NCBI GenBank assembly: GCA_037576195.1
Contig: CM075101.1
Coordinates: forward strand, 25,854,001 to 25,918,000
DNA: 64,000 nucleotides
Reading direction: 5' to 3'
Source: Phytoseiulus persimilis
Lineage: Eukaryota > Arthropoda > Arachnida > Mesostigmata > Phytoseiidae
A program made the position numbers and the translations under genes. Positions 13,556-26,000 of the stretch are shown here, piece by piece (positions within the stretch are counted from its first letter, which is position 1; each line of letters starts with the position of its first letter). A model generated the notes under the pieces. The model saw nothing but the letters and a program-made list of their open reading frames with translations, did no database searches and was not told the DNA's origin.

Positions 13556-16500
13556 GTAAGTCACGTGAACTCCGTGCACAAGCCGCGGATCGGCACTAGC
13601 TGATCTGGGAACGTGCCCGACGTGATCGTGCAGATATCAACGGAAACAATGCAGCTCCCCTCCAACTTCATAGTGGAACGGAAGGGTGTACGTTCAATCC
13701 GATGGGGAGATACCCCGCCGAGGACCCGGGGGCTGCGAGTGGGCGCCGTTCCGAGCTCTGAGCGGGGAGTCCAAACTCGAGCTGATCTTCTCGAGTGCCA
13801 GAGATCGATCCTGTCGTGGGACCTTGTAGAACGTTCCTTGGAATCCGATCGCAATCTCATCCGCACCCAGCTCGGTCACCCGCATAAAGCAACGCTCGGT
13901 CTTAAGAGAAAAAAAAGTCTCATAATGGCTCGATTGAACAAGAAGATAGGTAACGCCTACTTGACAGTCGTTAATCACTTCATCCCTGAAAAAGAATTTC
14001 TCGTGAACCCAGATGCACCGGCTGCTGACGCAGCAGCTATGTCGGTTCAATCTGATTGTTCAATAATATATGATATTTTAATATTGCCTTCACCGGTTTT
14101 CCCGTTGTGCTCGGTGGCCATCGGCCCATTGAGGCCCTGTAATTGATTTAAGCGGAGGTCCGGCTGAGCGCAAAACCGTATGATGAAGATGTCTCGAAAT
14201 GCCGTGTAGAAGCAGGCAGCGGCGCTTCGACGAGATCCGCGGAGGGCTCGGACGCCGAGCGTAGAACCGATCATCAAGGGAACTAATGAGCACCGATCCT
14301 CCAGTGGAGCCCATGCGGGCATTCTCAGAGTCTTCTTTCAGGTATCTGCTTCAGATTATTTGTACGTGCTCTGAGCTGAGAAGTCGACATGGCTCCCGGG
14401 ATTCAATCCGAGTCGTTGGATCGTGAACTACGGCTTAGTGGCTCGAACGATGTGTCATAAGCCTCGAGACAGTCTTCAGCTTAATTCCCAGCCCGTGAGA
14501 GTCGTTTGATTCCGCGTGTTGGATCCTCTTTCGCTTTGTCTAACAATGTCCTCTACTTGTTGGGATCTCTGAGAATTCAGAACGAAAACCATCGCGGCCT
14601 CCTCTGGGCTCGAATCCATGAAACAGACAGCGGACTGGTAGCTCACTTGAACCTGCCTCCGTACACCGATGAGACCTGACTGAGACCATATTGTGTTCCC
14701 GCAGGGAAAGACAAGATCAGGGGAACTCGAGCTCACCCGATACAGCAATCCGTAGCGGTCGCCGTGCGTGAAGGGGCTCCGCTTGAACCAATGACATCAG
14801 AGAACTCATGGCGGAAACCGTCACTTCCACGATTCCCCAGAAGAAATGTCCGGAATTTGCGCATCATCCCCACAGATGCGAGGTCAGCGGCTACAGATTC
14901 ACATACTGACTATACGAGAAACAAGCAAATAAATTGAGATCTCCGCACGTGACGGAACGACGCAAACTTCCGAGTTGGCAGGTCTGGAGATCGATTCGAT
15001 CTCATTGACGCTCACTCTCATCGAAGATCCTCCCCGGGAGCTTCTCGAGGCTATGTTCGTGGACAGACACCCCTCTGACGGAAATATCTGAAATTCAATC
15101 CGAGAACGGAAGATACTTTGCGTACGACATGCCTGGAGCAGAGCAGCTCGCACCCGTTGAGCCTAGAGAGTGATCGTTGTGACTAAGCAGTTCGGCACTC
15201 CGTTCTCGGACCGCTTCTTCGGCTGACCTTCGACTGACCCTTGCCGTCATCACGGAACCTCTCATCAATTCGTACAGTCGAACAGGGGGTGAGGGTGTTC
15301 GCTGACTCAGACCCGAAAGATTATCATCATCGGCATTTGCATGCGGATTACCTGCGCGCTCGTCGCTTACATCATCGTCATGTGAAAGGCTAAGACGGCC
15401 TTCGAAATCTCGATCTAGAGCCGAAGTTTCAATTTCCGAGCCCGGTGATCTCACGCGGAGCTCTTAACGAATGGACCTGTCTGACAGTTCTATCAACACC
15501 TAGACACTCAGTCGTCGGATTACGCTTTGCTCATGATCTTCCTGTTGCGTTCTTATCTTTCTTGGGAGCCGATTACGCCGGAATTCTCGCGGTTCGGCTC
15601 AATGAATCCGGTAGTACGCAGGTGGGTTCACTATCGGCGAGGTCCACGAGGGATCTTTCGATGCCTGATCGTGGGCCCAACGACACCACGAATCCACTGA
15701 GGAATCAGCTGTGGAGTTTCGCCGGTTGACAAGCAGACCTTGGCAAAGCACACTGGAGCGTCGCCTGACTATCGTTGGCAGCGGATACGAATTTCTGTAA
15801 CGGGTCGACAGACAGCATGATTCTTCACTGTGTTGCAGATAGGTGTGAGAACGCGTGCCACCACAACTCAGTAACAAGCGATAAAATGAGCACTAAATCA
15901 CATCGACGATCGTCCATTATTTTCGAGAAAACATCCCCATCCGTCGCCAACATCCGAGAACCGATGACTGCGCGCGTTCCAGAGGATGAGCTAACCGTTG
16001 AGTTTTCTGAACAAAGTCGGCACGGCGAGATTCATCTCACAATCAGTCATACAGCGGCGTACACGTTGTGAAATGAGACTCGAGCAGTGATTCGCGCTTA
16101 CTAACGTTTACTTCGCTGGGCTTCCCCGACGTGAGTCACCTTCGCCAAAAGCTCCGAGAGCTGCGTTAACTTCTGACCTCTAGCAGATGACCGACTGGAA
16201 AATAAAACTTGAGATTTCTCTCCAGCTCCGTTCTTCATTGGAAACCGCCCATAGCCGACGATGTTCAACGGATCAAGAGCTCTGAGAACATTGGCAGAGT
16301 CCAATGTCGACGCGAGCCGAGTTTTTTTTCCTCTGACTCCTGGCTCTCGGTCGTATGGTGCGCCTCAGGACGTTCAACAGCAGTCGTAGAGATCAGAAAA
16401 TTATAAATTCCACACCGTCGCGGGGCCGATCCGACTGTTCCGACGTCGCTGAAAGGTCAGAAGCTTTTCACTTTTACTGACACGCAGTCTTCAACTTTCG

Positions 16501-18125
16501 ACAGCGCGGGAGGAATAATGCGCGATGAGAGGTTTTTCTTGGGTACTTTCCAAGAATGAGTCATCGAAGTAGAGAATAACGTGACAGCCGAGACGACAAA
16601 ATATCCTCAAAAGAGACCGGTCCGTGAAATCTACTCGGAAGACGAGCCCGCTTGGTTCGCTCTTCTCAGTGTTGAATTTCCGTGAGGTCTTCTGCGCAAC
16701 TCAGGGAAAGCCGAACCGTCATAGGAGAAGCCTCACAGAGCTGTTTAGCAGAAGTTCTCCATGCGAGACGCTAACGAGCCGCATCGGCTCCGGGGCATCA
16801 CCCCGGCCAGCGGAGGAGTTTTCGGCGCTTAGGGGGGGGTGGGTGGGTGTTATGCGATGCGCAGCCCGGGCCAGTGGAGCCGACTCTGTTGGCACTGAAC
16901 CTTTTCCATTTTAGTAATTTTTTCTAAGAAAATAACTCGCATAGTTATGTCAGAGTGGTGTTGCAATAGGGAAACTCTAGAAATGAGATCTGGGTGACCG
17001 GACCGCTGCCGCACCAAAAAGAACTACAACGGCACAAAGAGCAACGGCGACGACCCACGAGGCAGGCTGAGTGACAGAAGAACACCATGGACACATCGGC
17101 ATGAGAATGTAGGGCGCTACGAATACATCAACAACTACGGCATTGAGTGCACTCTCACAACGAAGAAAATACTGAAAGCTGGAGCGAGTGTGATCTTCTG
17201 ATTGCCTGCGGAAGTCGGTGGTGCTGGGTGATCTGGTGCTTCGGATTCCTTTTCTCCATCGCCAGCGGTCTTTTGGCAAATTGGGCCGAGAGGGCAGAAG
17301 ACTCAGAGCCGTCCCGTTGGCGCCCGGCTGTTTTTTTCCTGCTGTCGCAGCACCGCTCACGCTATCTCGTGTGTCGCCGCGTAACTCTGTTTACTTTTCC
17401 TTGGTTCTTCGATACAACTTCGAGATGTTACAATCGTGGTCAACGGAGCCTGTTTTTTCGGGAGGGGAGTGAGAACGGTTCGGGGAAGGGGAACTGTGCA
17501 GAACCCGAGTCATTAAAATCCGATTCGAAAATGATCTCTCCCGATCGGAGTGTCATGCGTCAGCGTCGTTGGCTGCAGAAACGCGTTCCGCGACGGAACT
17601 CTCGAGTCTTTCGAGATCTGGACCCCAGCATGGTTAGATAGAGTCGACGGGATCGAGTAATTCCTCACGAGCAATCGGAGGCACTGTTAACACCAGTCGT
17701 CGGAGCATGAGTTCTTCGCTCCGATGTTGAATGTTGCGAGGGTAGGCTGACTCGCGCATTCAGGTGACATCCGAAGCATCGGTCGTTAGCAGAAGCCGAA
17801 TATTGAAACATGGCGAGCGCAAAGCGAATTTGAATAATTGCTGCTCTGCTTCGATTAGTCCATGGGAAACAAACTCGTTATGGCTACTACGAAGAGTTTC
17901 TGAGCACCGAGCGATTCCAGGCCCTGCCTCCGATTTCATTAACAGCCGAAAGTTCGGTGTTTGTATCTGAGCGTGTGTGTGTTTTGTTGTTTTTTCGGTT
18001 CATGTGTGGAGCCACTACTATAAACCAGAGACGACCGGTATTTTTATTGGGTAGTTTGTTTCTTTGCTTTGGATCAATTTATGCGGTCCAGCCCTCCGCA
18101 GCTGCATACGCGGCCGTGGGCTTAC
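13556..18125. other. No supportable gene
   Basis: There are scattered open frames, including a minus strand frame at 16977-17360 that ends in a hydrophobic run resembling one membrane segment and a 177-codon + strand frame at 13613-14146 lacking an ATG start. None has flanking splice sites or a recognisable motif. A G-rich run lies near 16831-16848. Nothing else stands out. Confidence 0.45.
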
Positions 18126-18260
18126 TTTCGCAGGCTCGAGTCCTGCGTCGACAAGTGGCCGCATGACGACTTCGTAGAATCTCTCCGTCAGAGCGATACC
18201 GTCAGTGCCTCTGTCATTGACGGTTGACATCTTATCGTGTCGAAGTCGGCTGAGTCGCTC
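18126..18260 (-). CDS. Candidate minus strand exon, unknown protein
   Basis: On the minus strand a good acceptor (GGTTCCCATTCCAG, ending at 18261) and a GTAAGC donor (starting at 18125) enclose 135 nt, exactly 45 codons, with one open frame. The translation starts ERLSRLRHDK, then MSTVNDRG, and ends VDAGLEPAK. It has the balanced composition of a globular or helical protein. It may be an internal phase 0 to 0 exon, or a first coding exon starting at the ATG at 18230-18228 just after the acceptor, which is the arrangement seen in the three firm genes of this window. No family was recognised and no partner exon was found. Confidence 0.38.
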
Positions 18261-21200
18261 CTGGAATGGGAACCATTCGTGGACGACCGGCCACGACGAT
18301 ACGAGTTCCGAGCATCCTTCTCTTTTGCTTGAGAGCAGAGCCGCGTTGGCCGCGTTCGATGGTCGCGCCTGTTCACCGGTCGGCTTTCGAGCGGAGATTG
18401 ACGCCGAGAATCTTGGCGTCGACTCCGTCGGCGGTGCCATCTTCGGCTCCAGGGTGTTTCAAGAATGAATTCGCCGTCACTATTTGTGCTGGGGTCCGAC
18501 ATGGATTCGGTGACTGTGGGAAGAATCTCATCGGGTTTGCGGTCGCAGAAACGGTCTGGTCCGCGAGGCGAGCACGCAAGTCGGTCCGACGATGTGGCGC
18601 ACGCGAGGCCCTACGTCAGTCCGCACCCGAATGGCTCGCTCTTCTTGCCTTCGTCATAGGGAGAGTTTCGAGCCGGGAGATTTCCACCGGCGTTTGTCCT
18701 CGGGCTATTCGGACCTGCGTACTGTCGCTTGCACGTGACTCGCCATGTCGTTCCCTCGTGAATCCGGAGGACCGGCGCGCCGGGAGCTTCATGATCGGTC
18801 CACTGCATTGCTCAGAGCGAAACAATTTGCAGTCTTTCCGTCGATTGACGAAATTATCCGTCGGCGATTTTCTAATGTTGTTCTGATGCTCCAGAGATTT
18901 ACGTAACGGGCGCCATGCGACAAACGGCGTCAATTTGTCGAACGGTGCATGCGCTCCCGAATAAAAATTCGTATACACATAGCCCCTCACATTCCCGATC
19001 CATCCCCGTTTGGCGGTGCTCGGAATGTGAGAATGCAGGCTGCAATCTGACTCGCTGATTGACTGCCACTGTGTGGTCGTACAATGCTTATCGGGCCTAA
19101 TAATCGACGATCTCGTTCCTCCCGCTCTGCCGCTGCTGACTTTGACACAGTTTTTTGCTCGCCCAACTGGAGCAGTCCTCCCGTCTCAAGGTCGGTGCTC
19201 GAAGTTCAATGACCCAAGCGCCGTAACCCACATTCATCAACAGTCGGACTACGGAGGAGGGGGACGGCCTCGAGATAGGTATCATTCGAGATTCATTCAT
19301 CCTCGTATAACGGATGATATTTCAGCTAAACCGAGGGGTCGCGGACGACGCCGGGGCTTCGCGTTTTTTTTCTTTTTTTTTTCGATTCAAGCTCGACAAG
19401 GGGATAGACTGATTCCCCAACCCAAACAGACAAGCAGATCGAGTCTCCCTCTCTCCGAGTGAATGTTCCTTCGCTGGCAATCAATCACGGCGAGACACCA
19501 ATGAGCGGTGCGTTTCGGAGTACTTCATAGCAACGCGCACTTAAGAGCTGATCGGGAGGGCATGACCGGCTCCATTGTTGTTCGTCTATTCTTCGTTTCC
19601 GCTGCCGTCGATGAATGCGTTCATCGATTGCTGCAGGAGATCACGAGAGAAAGCTTGCAAACCAGTGGAGACAATAAAGAGAATGCCTCGGAAAATCGCT
19701 CCCAGGCCATAATCCGCGATTTCTCGCGGCTCATCTTCTACGCAGGGCCGTTACGAGACCGGCGGCGTATTCTCCCCGTTTCAGAAAGGCGACCACGATC
19801 CACGATGGATCATGTCGGCTCGCTGAACACTATAGATCGATGGCAGAATTAAATTCAATTGAGTAACTGAGTGCGGCTGACCAACGGGTCGCGGACTCGC
19901 CGCCGCTCTGGTGGTATTACCATCTTCAGCCTGGAGCCGACCGTCACGAGGATAAGCCGCAGCTACCTCTGCGCACGAGAGTCCAAAGTCGACCCGAAGA
20001 GGCCGGAGCACCCTGTGTGCTCACCGGTTAACCTGTAGCGGCTGAAGCTCCCCCCGATGAGCCGGCTAAGCGACCGGTTAGCCGATCGCAATAGCCGACC
20101 GTTGGGTTAAACGTCGGTTCCGTCACGTTAACTAACGCGCCTCACGCATCCTCTGCTCCCGTAATGAGCACTCGTTAAGACGTTGATTAATGAACTCCTG
20201 CTGAACAAATCGGTACATTCATTCGTACACTGCGCTTCCTCGATGTTGAGGTGTGCCTCGTCTCGATCCGCTCTTCAAAATGTGCCTGGGAGCTTGGATT
20301 TAGATATTTAGGCATTATATAAGAACGAATGTAACTGCCTATTTATCTCCGTAGCGTCCATGAACTCCCCGGTCGTTCCCGGGAGCCGTAGGACCGGGAC
20401 CCTTCAGTCCGCAGTTAGTGAGCGTTTCGGATCGATCCAACGCGGAGGAACTCGTGAGAGACTCGGCTCGATCGGCCGAACACGACCACTGAGGCAAGCG
20501 GGGGTGCACGCTGTCCACGAGCAAGCATTCATCGGTTCCGAACTCGCCGGGTGGAGAACGAATTCTCCGAATTTAGTGAAAATCGGGGAACCGTTGCTCG
20601 CCCAGTGCTTTCCCGTTGCCGATATGACGTAAAATTTCGTTCGGGATTCCTCGCGATCGGCTAGAACAAAACCCGAGTCGAAACGACCGGACAGGCATTT
20701 TCTGAAGCGGCGATTCTCGGAAAAATGACCGAAGTCCACGTCAGGGTCCCCTTTGCCGAGGCCGAGCCCAGTCATGACTTCCATAAATGCTCATAATGAT
20801 CATCGAGTTTTCAAAGCGGAGAGCTTCTCACTGTGATGGAGCCGCGTCAAGTCGTGGCTTTTTCAGGTGATCGCCGTGATCCGAGTGAGTGTCCGCGCGG
20901 GCATTGTGAATTCCTGGAACTGATGAGCGGAGACGCGGTTTCGTGCATAAGCATTAATTATAGCTTGTGATAAGCCCAATAAACCCCTTCGGGATTTGGA
21001 TTCTAGTGTAGCCTTTTGGTTTTTATCTTCGGTTCGTGTCTCTTGTCTGTCCGTGCAACCTCTCAGCTTATCATGCGCCCGATAGATCGATTCGGGTCAT
21101 TCGGAACCACCACAGGTTTACAGCGGAGCTCGATAGTAAAACAAACAAACGGAGAACGAGAGAAGTCAAACTTCGTCTGTGGGAACTCGGGGGACTCGCC

Positions 21201-22835
21201 CAGCCTTCCAGGACCTCCTCCCCACTGAACGTTGTCCTGGAAGTGGAGGCTAATGAACAGCTAACGAAAACAGTGGCCGCGGTGTTCACAATGGGCCGTG
21301 CTGCGGAAAGGCAGCAAGAAGAACGCCGCAATCAATTCTGTGAGAAGAGCTCTCCTCGTTCACCGAAGTTAACGGACGATGATAAACAATAACCGTCGAC
21401 TGATCGTTAATGTCCGAAGCATACACACTTATCTGACAGTGAACCACCGCGCGGGGTCATCGCGTCATCCATCCTGCTAGTCGAGGGGTTGCTTTGCGAC
21501 GAGTCTGCGTCTCTTCCCGTGTGCGGCATCCCGTCTGTTTGAACGGAGAGGTCCTCTGGCCGTATTGTCAACGAGGTCGTCGTCGCCGCCGCGGTCTTCT
21601 TCGTTTATTAACTCGTTCGCCGAGGAAACAAGACAATGCCATCGAGTCGCCGTAGTTCACCGGCCGATAACAGCAACGGGATCGCTGCTTACTCCCTCAC
21701 GGAAACTTTGGGACAGCGGGTTGCTCGCGAAGAGATCCGTCGCGTAGTTGTATAACAACTCCGAGTTTCGGGGTCGTATCATCTCTCCGCTCCAAGAGCG
21801 CTGGTCAGCCGAGGAGCTGAAAGGAACACACAAACGCCTTCAGTAACGTTCGGCTTCGGCAACAATGGACTCTTCTGGACGGCGCGCGTTTATCGAAGCC
21901 GAAAACGCATTAAAACGTCCCTTTCAACTTCCATTCTTCAGCCTGCTAGCTCTCCCTCTCACTTATGTAAGTTGCTTTCGGTTGCCTGAAACCGCCATCT
22001 GCAATCCCCTCCGAGCCTGTTCGAGGAATACCTGATGGAGTGAGCTTCTCCGAGTTGTCAGAAACAAGTCCGCCTCAGCAGAAATGGACTCTGCGTACAA
22101 ATGAACAACAACGAGCGTTTGTCCAGAGAGGGAGCGAGACGAGTCAACTCGACAAGCGCCAGAAAAAAACGAAGATGTCCGCTCGCGCACATTCCAAAAC
22201 ACTCCCTCAGGCATCGGGAACCATATGATCGACCACGGAGGCAACCACCCTACAATTTGCAATTTGAGCAAACAAATCTGTTCAATATACACTTCCCCTT
22301 CTCGCTCTTCCCGAGCTCCACCATTGCGAAACCGCGATTCGTTGTTGCGGTGGCGTCGACGTGCGGCGTCGTTCAGGATGCCGCTCGGTCGATTCAGACG
22401 TCGGTCACCGGCGGCGACCGAAAGTTCTGAAGCAGCCTCATTGTAGTGAATTCGAGCAAAACCTCCACCTCTTCGGAGCTCTCGTCGTCCATCTTGGAAT
22501 TCGCCGCTCAAGCGAATTCACCTCTCTGGCCGTTCAACTCGACACTTGGCGTTCCGGCTTTCATTCTGTTCCGTTGACGTCGTACTCGTCGTTTTCACCG
22601 AAGGGTTTCCCCATTATTCTAATTCCTGTTTGTAGAAAGGAAACAATCCCATTATGCAATAACGGATTCTGGTTGACGACTCGCTTGCCGATAATTGTCT
22701 GTTAAACAATTTCGGATCGACGATACGGACGCTGTCCCGGCGCAGACAAGCAGCGATGAATAATTGATTTCAAAAGTATCTTTCCCGCCTTGTTCCTCCT
22801 CCTTCTCCTGGTCTCGCTTCACGGTTCTCGAGCAG
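18261..22835. other. No supportable gene; isolated TATA-like motif
   Basis: Open frames on both strands overlap each other without paired splice sites. A TATATAAG motif at about 20316-20323 on the + strand lies some 40 bases upstream of a 90-codon frame starting ATG at 20360, but that product has no recognised feature, so I do not call a gene. Poly-T/C tracts occur near 19366-19382. Confidence 0.4.
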
Positions 22836-23063
22836 ACAGTGTCCGAGAATTTCCAATGCTAATTCGAGCCAGTAGTTGTGGGCCCGACAGAGGACCGTTC
22901 CAATGCGAGAGAATAACCCCGAAACGATGGTTTTCTGGTTCAGCGATATTGATTCAGCGTGACGAATTCGCGATCTTCGAGGAAGATCTCCTCGCGATCG
23001 TTACTCGCGCATATTTCAATTCCATTCAGGAGCTGTCGATGGTGTTCGCGGGGCTCTCATCGG
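22836..23063 (+). CDS. Candidate internal coding exon, unknown protein
   Basis: A long pyrimidine tract (22790-22832) ends in an acceptor at 22835 and a GTGAGT donor follows at 23064. The frame between is open and phase 1 to 1, 228 nt. The peptide is of mixed composition, with two Cys early (SSCGPDRGPFQCERIT) and an amphipathic acidic stretch later (QRDEFAIFEEDLLAIV). The same frame read through the pyrimidine tract would give a Leu-rich, signal-like segment, but it has no ATG, so I read the tract as intronic. It shares phase class with the candidate exon at 13439 but a link is unproven. No domain is recognised. Confidence 0.36.
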
Positions 23064-26000
23064 GTGAGTAGCAGTGTTGTCCTTTCAAGCGTGGCCCGTT
23101 GGGTTCGCGATTGTTGTATCCATGACAGTTCCGTAGAGGTTACAGAACTCCGCTATCGTCGGTAAAGTTAGCCGTCCGACTCGGATTCAGTCTGGAATAT
23201 GGCGAGATGACACGTACCTGCTCGAAGAAAAAAAAAAAGGCGAAGCCAGATTTATTTCTTTTTTCCATAGGCTGCGCAACGTTTTGAAGCAGAACGCATC
23301 TTATCTGTTTGAAATCCTTAGAAGTCCATTAGAAGCTCCTCCAACGCCAGCTCCTGGGGCTGCTTCTTCTGGAAAAGTGTTCTGCTACAGTTTCGGTCCC
23401 ATTGAATTTCGTCGTATGCCGCAATCCAGAACAATAGGGGTCAGCAACTCCGTGTCTTCGCTTGTTCTCAGAAGAGATATGAGGGACAAAACACGCAGGA
23501 CTGTAGAATGTCGGAGTCATCAAGCAGCAACTGCACTCGGATCTTTGCGACCGCTTCTGTACGAGGTGATCCCAGTGAGCGGAGCTCGAAATCGAAGTCG
23601 CTTCGCTGGAATCGTTGGCGAAGGGGAATTTCTGGACTATCTGATCAGTCGGTGCATCGGTCGATCGGGCGACTGCTCGCTTCGCCCGTCAGTTCGGCGC
23701 TCGGCTGGCCCCTATAGCGAGCCATTCGATCATTTGTTTCTGCTTGCTCTGGAAAAGAGGAGAGGAAAATAACGTGGCCTCATGACTTACTTATGTAACT
23801 GAATCACTCACTCACTTCCAGTCGAAGCGCACATCACGGAAAACGGGTGATTAGGACCGCGCTCGGCGTCGGCGGCGTCTTCCGCGCGCGCGCGCTCGTC
23901 CGTTCCCCCAACAGCCTGTCCCTCTCTCTGACGTTTTTCCGTTCATTTTCTCATCCTTTTCGCGGACACAACAACTTCTTCGACGATTCCACAAGGGAAA
24001 CGACAGCCGAGACACCCGAAACGAGGAATTACAGCTGCCATCGAGCGGCGCTTAGTCATCGCCCCTTTCTGTGAGACCGTTTCATTAGAAACGAATTGTG
24101 AATCCTGCATAACGGTCGGAATGCGAACGTGAGCTCTGCGTGACCGCTCGCAGCGGCGAGCGTTCGGAACCACGTGGAATTCTCCACCTTTCAGTCACGC
24201 TCGAGGTGACTCCTTTATTTCTGCTTTTCGTCTGTTTCTGTCTGTGCAATCACTTCTGATTCAATCGTAACACCACCACGCAATCGCGATTCAGAGCACA
24301 AACGCGAATTTGAGAGTTTTGGGTGGGAAGCTCTGATCGGATTCAGTGCGTCGGGCAATCCGGTCTTCCTCTGGAATCTCCCGCAGGACGGATCCAGATT
24401 GAGCGTGAGGTGACCGATGTGCGAAAGTTTCTGTGGGCAGCTACTGAGACGAGGTATGTTCACAAGCACGCCGAGGATCGTTCGAGTGAAAGCGGGTCAG
24501 AAGTCGATACGTTTTCAGCGGCGGTCTTGAGGACGGACCTGGAGGGAGCCGCTCAGTAGCGGAGTCACCGTCCCTTCTCCTCCAAGCAGCGGTGGGGGAC
24601 GAGTCGGCGAATCGCTGAGTATTTTTCTCCCTTCGTCCTCACATATCCCCCCGGAGGATCGAACAGGCTTTTCACGAGGTTTCCATCATAATTATAGCAC
24701 ATTCATGGACCCACTCCCACCTATATATTGATTGTTCAACATGAGCGGTCAAAATGCGCTCTTTCTATGCGCTTGCTTTTTCTGGTCTGTCCTTCGGAGG
24801 GAGAAAGTGATTCTTCCAACGACGTTTGCTGGGGGAAGTTGCTATCGGAAGCAACTGTTGTTACGTCGATTTCTCGCTTGTTTGCGCTGCTCCTCGTGGA
24901 GTCGTTGTAACAGTTCATGCAAAGTTGATCGTAACGGTGGGAGAAAGCTGGAACACAAAAGATGCTTCCAACAGCTGGAGTCGATTGTCTGACATGCCAA
25001 GGGTCGTTGAACCCCGTGATCATGGAAACTTCCAAACTCTGCGCGCGGATGTGTCGATGCAGGAACGACATCCGCAAGATTTGAAAATGCTTTTCTTGCC
25101 CCGTCGGATTCGCTCGTGGTTTCTGAGGTGACTTGGAGCAGGATTTCCAAGATCGGAAATTGAAAAGTGCGGAGGACTATTACCACGGTTCTTATCTACT
25201 GTTCCTGATTTTCAGCAGAATAAAATAACCAAATCGATGACTGATATGAAAAACATGTATAACTCTGTCGAGCGATCCCCGCGGACGTGTAGATGGGACA
25301 TGATGTCGAGCAAGTCCTGCGCGAAAATTTTGGACCGCGGTTGTTCTTCATTTCCTCGCAAGCCAACAGAGGAAACCAAAATGTGCTGTTTCACTCCTGA
25401 GTTCGTGAAGCTCTAATCACAGTATACGACAGTGTCTGAAATCTATTCCCCCAACGCAGTGCAGAAGATCGACGTTGCCTCCTCCGCAAAAAGCAAATTC
25501 GCTTACTCGCAATCGTTGTCGGCACCGTTATCTGAGCGTTTATTCAGACTCACCCTTCCACAGTTTCGCCTCTGGAATCCCCCGCTCGTGAATGAGAATA
25601 ACTCGCAGAAGCAAAAATTGTTATCTTATCACGAACAAAGTAGTCAGTCTATTGCGTCTGCTTGTTGCTCTTTCGTAACTATATTGTACCCGTCCCGAAA
25701 TCACCCCTCCGTAGCTGGGGCGACGGCTTTCCCCCATTCCGTTCTGGCGCACGTGACCCAACACGCGCACCACACGCTTGACTCCCAGATTCCAGATCGT
25801 CGGTCCATCGGGATGGCCGCGGGGCCCGGCGCTCGTCCGACAGACAGTGAATTCATTCCACTCCAGCGTTATCGTTCATTTGAGCAGCTATTCTGCCGGA
25901 CAAGGTGGTCTTACGCGCAAGCAGCGTATCAGTAAGGTGGAGCTGTCCGCTGTGTCGCTCGGGACTAGAAACTAGAGATGTGCTCCACAATCGAAGCCGA

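Noticed and set aside
16977..17360. Minus strand frame with a terminal hydrophobic run as a membrane protein
   Set aside because: Only one short hydrophobic stretch of low-complexity Val/Ala, no splice sites and no family features.
22790..22835. Signal peptide encoded by the Leu-rich stretch
   Set aside because: No ATG in frame after the preceding stop; it reads better as the pyrimidine tract of the acceptor at 22835.
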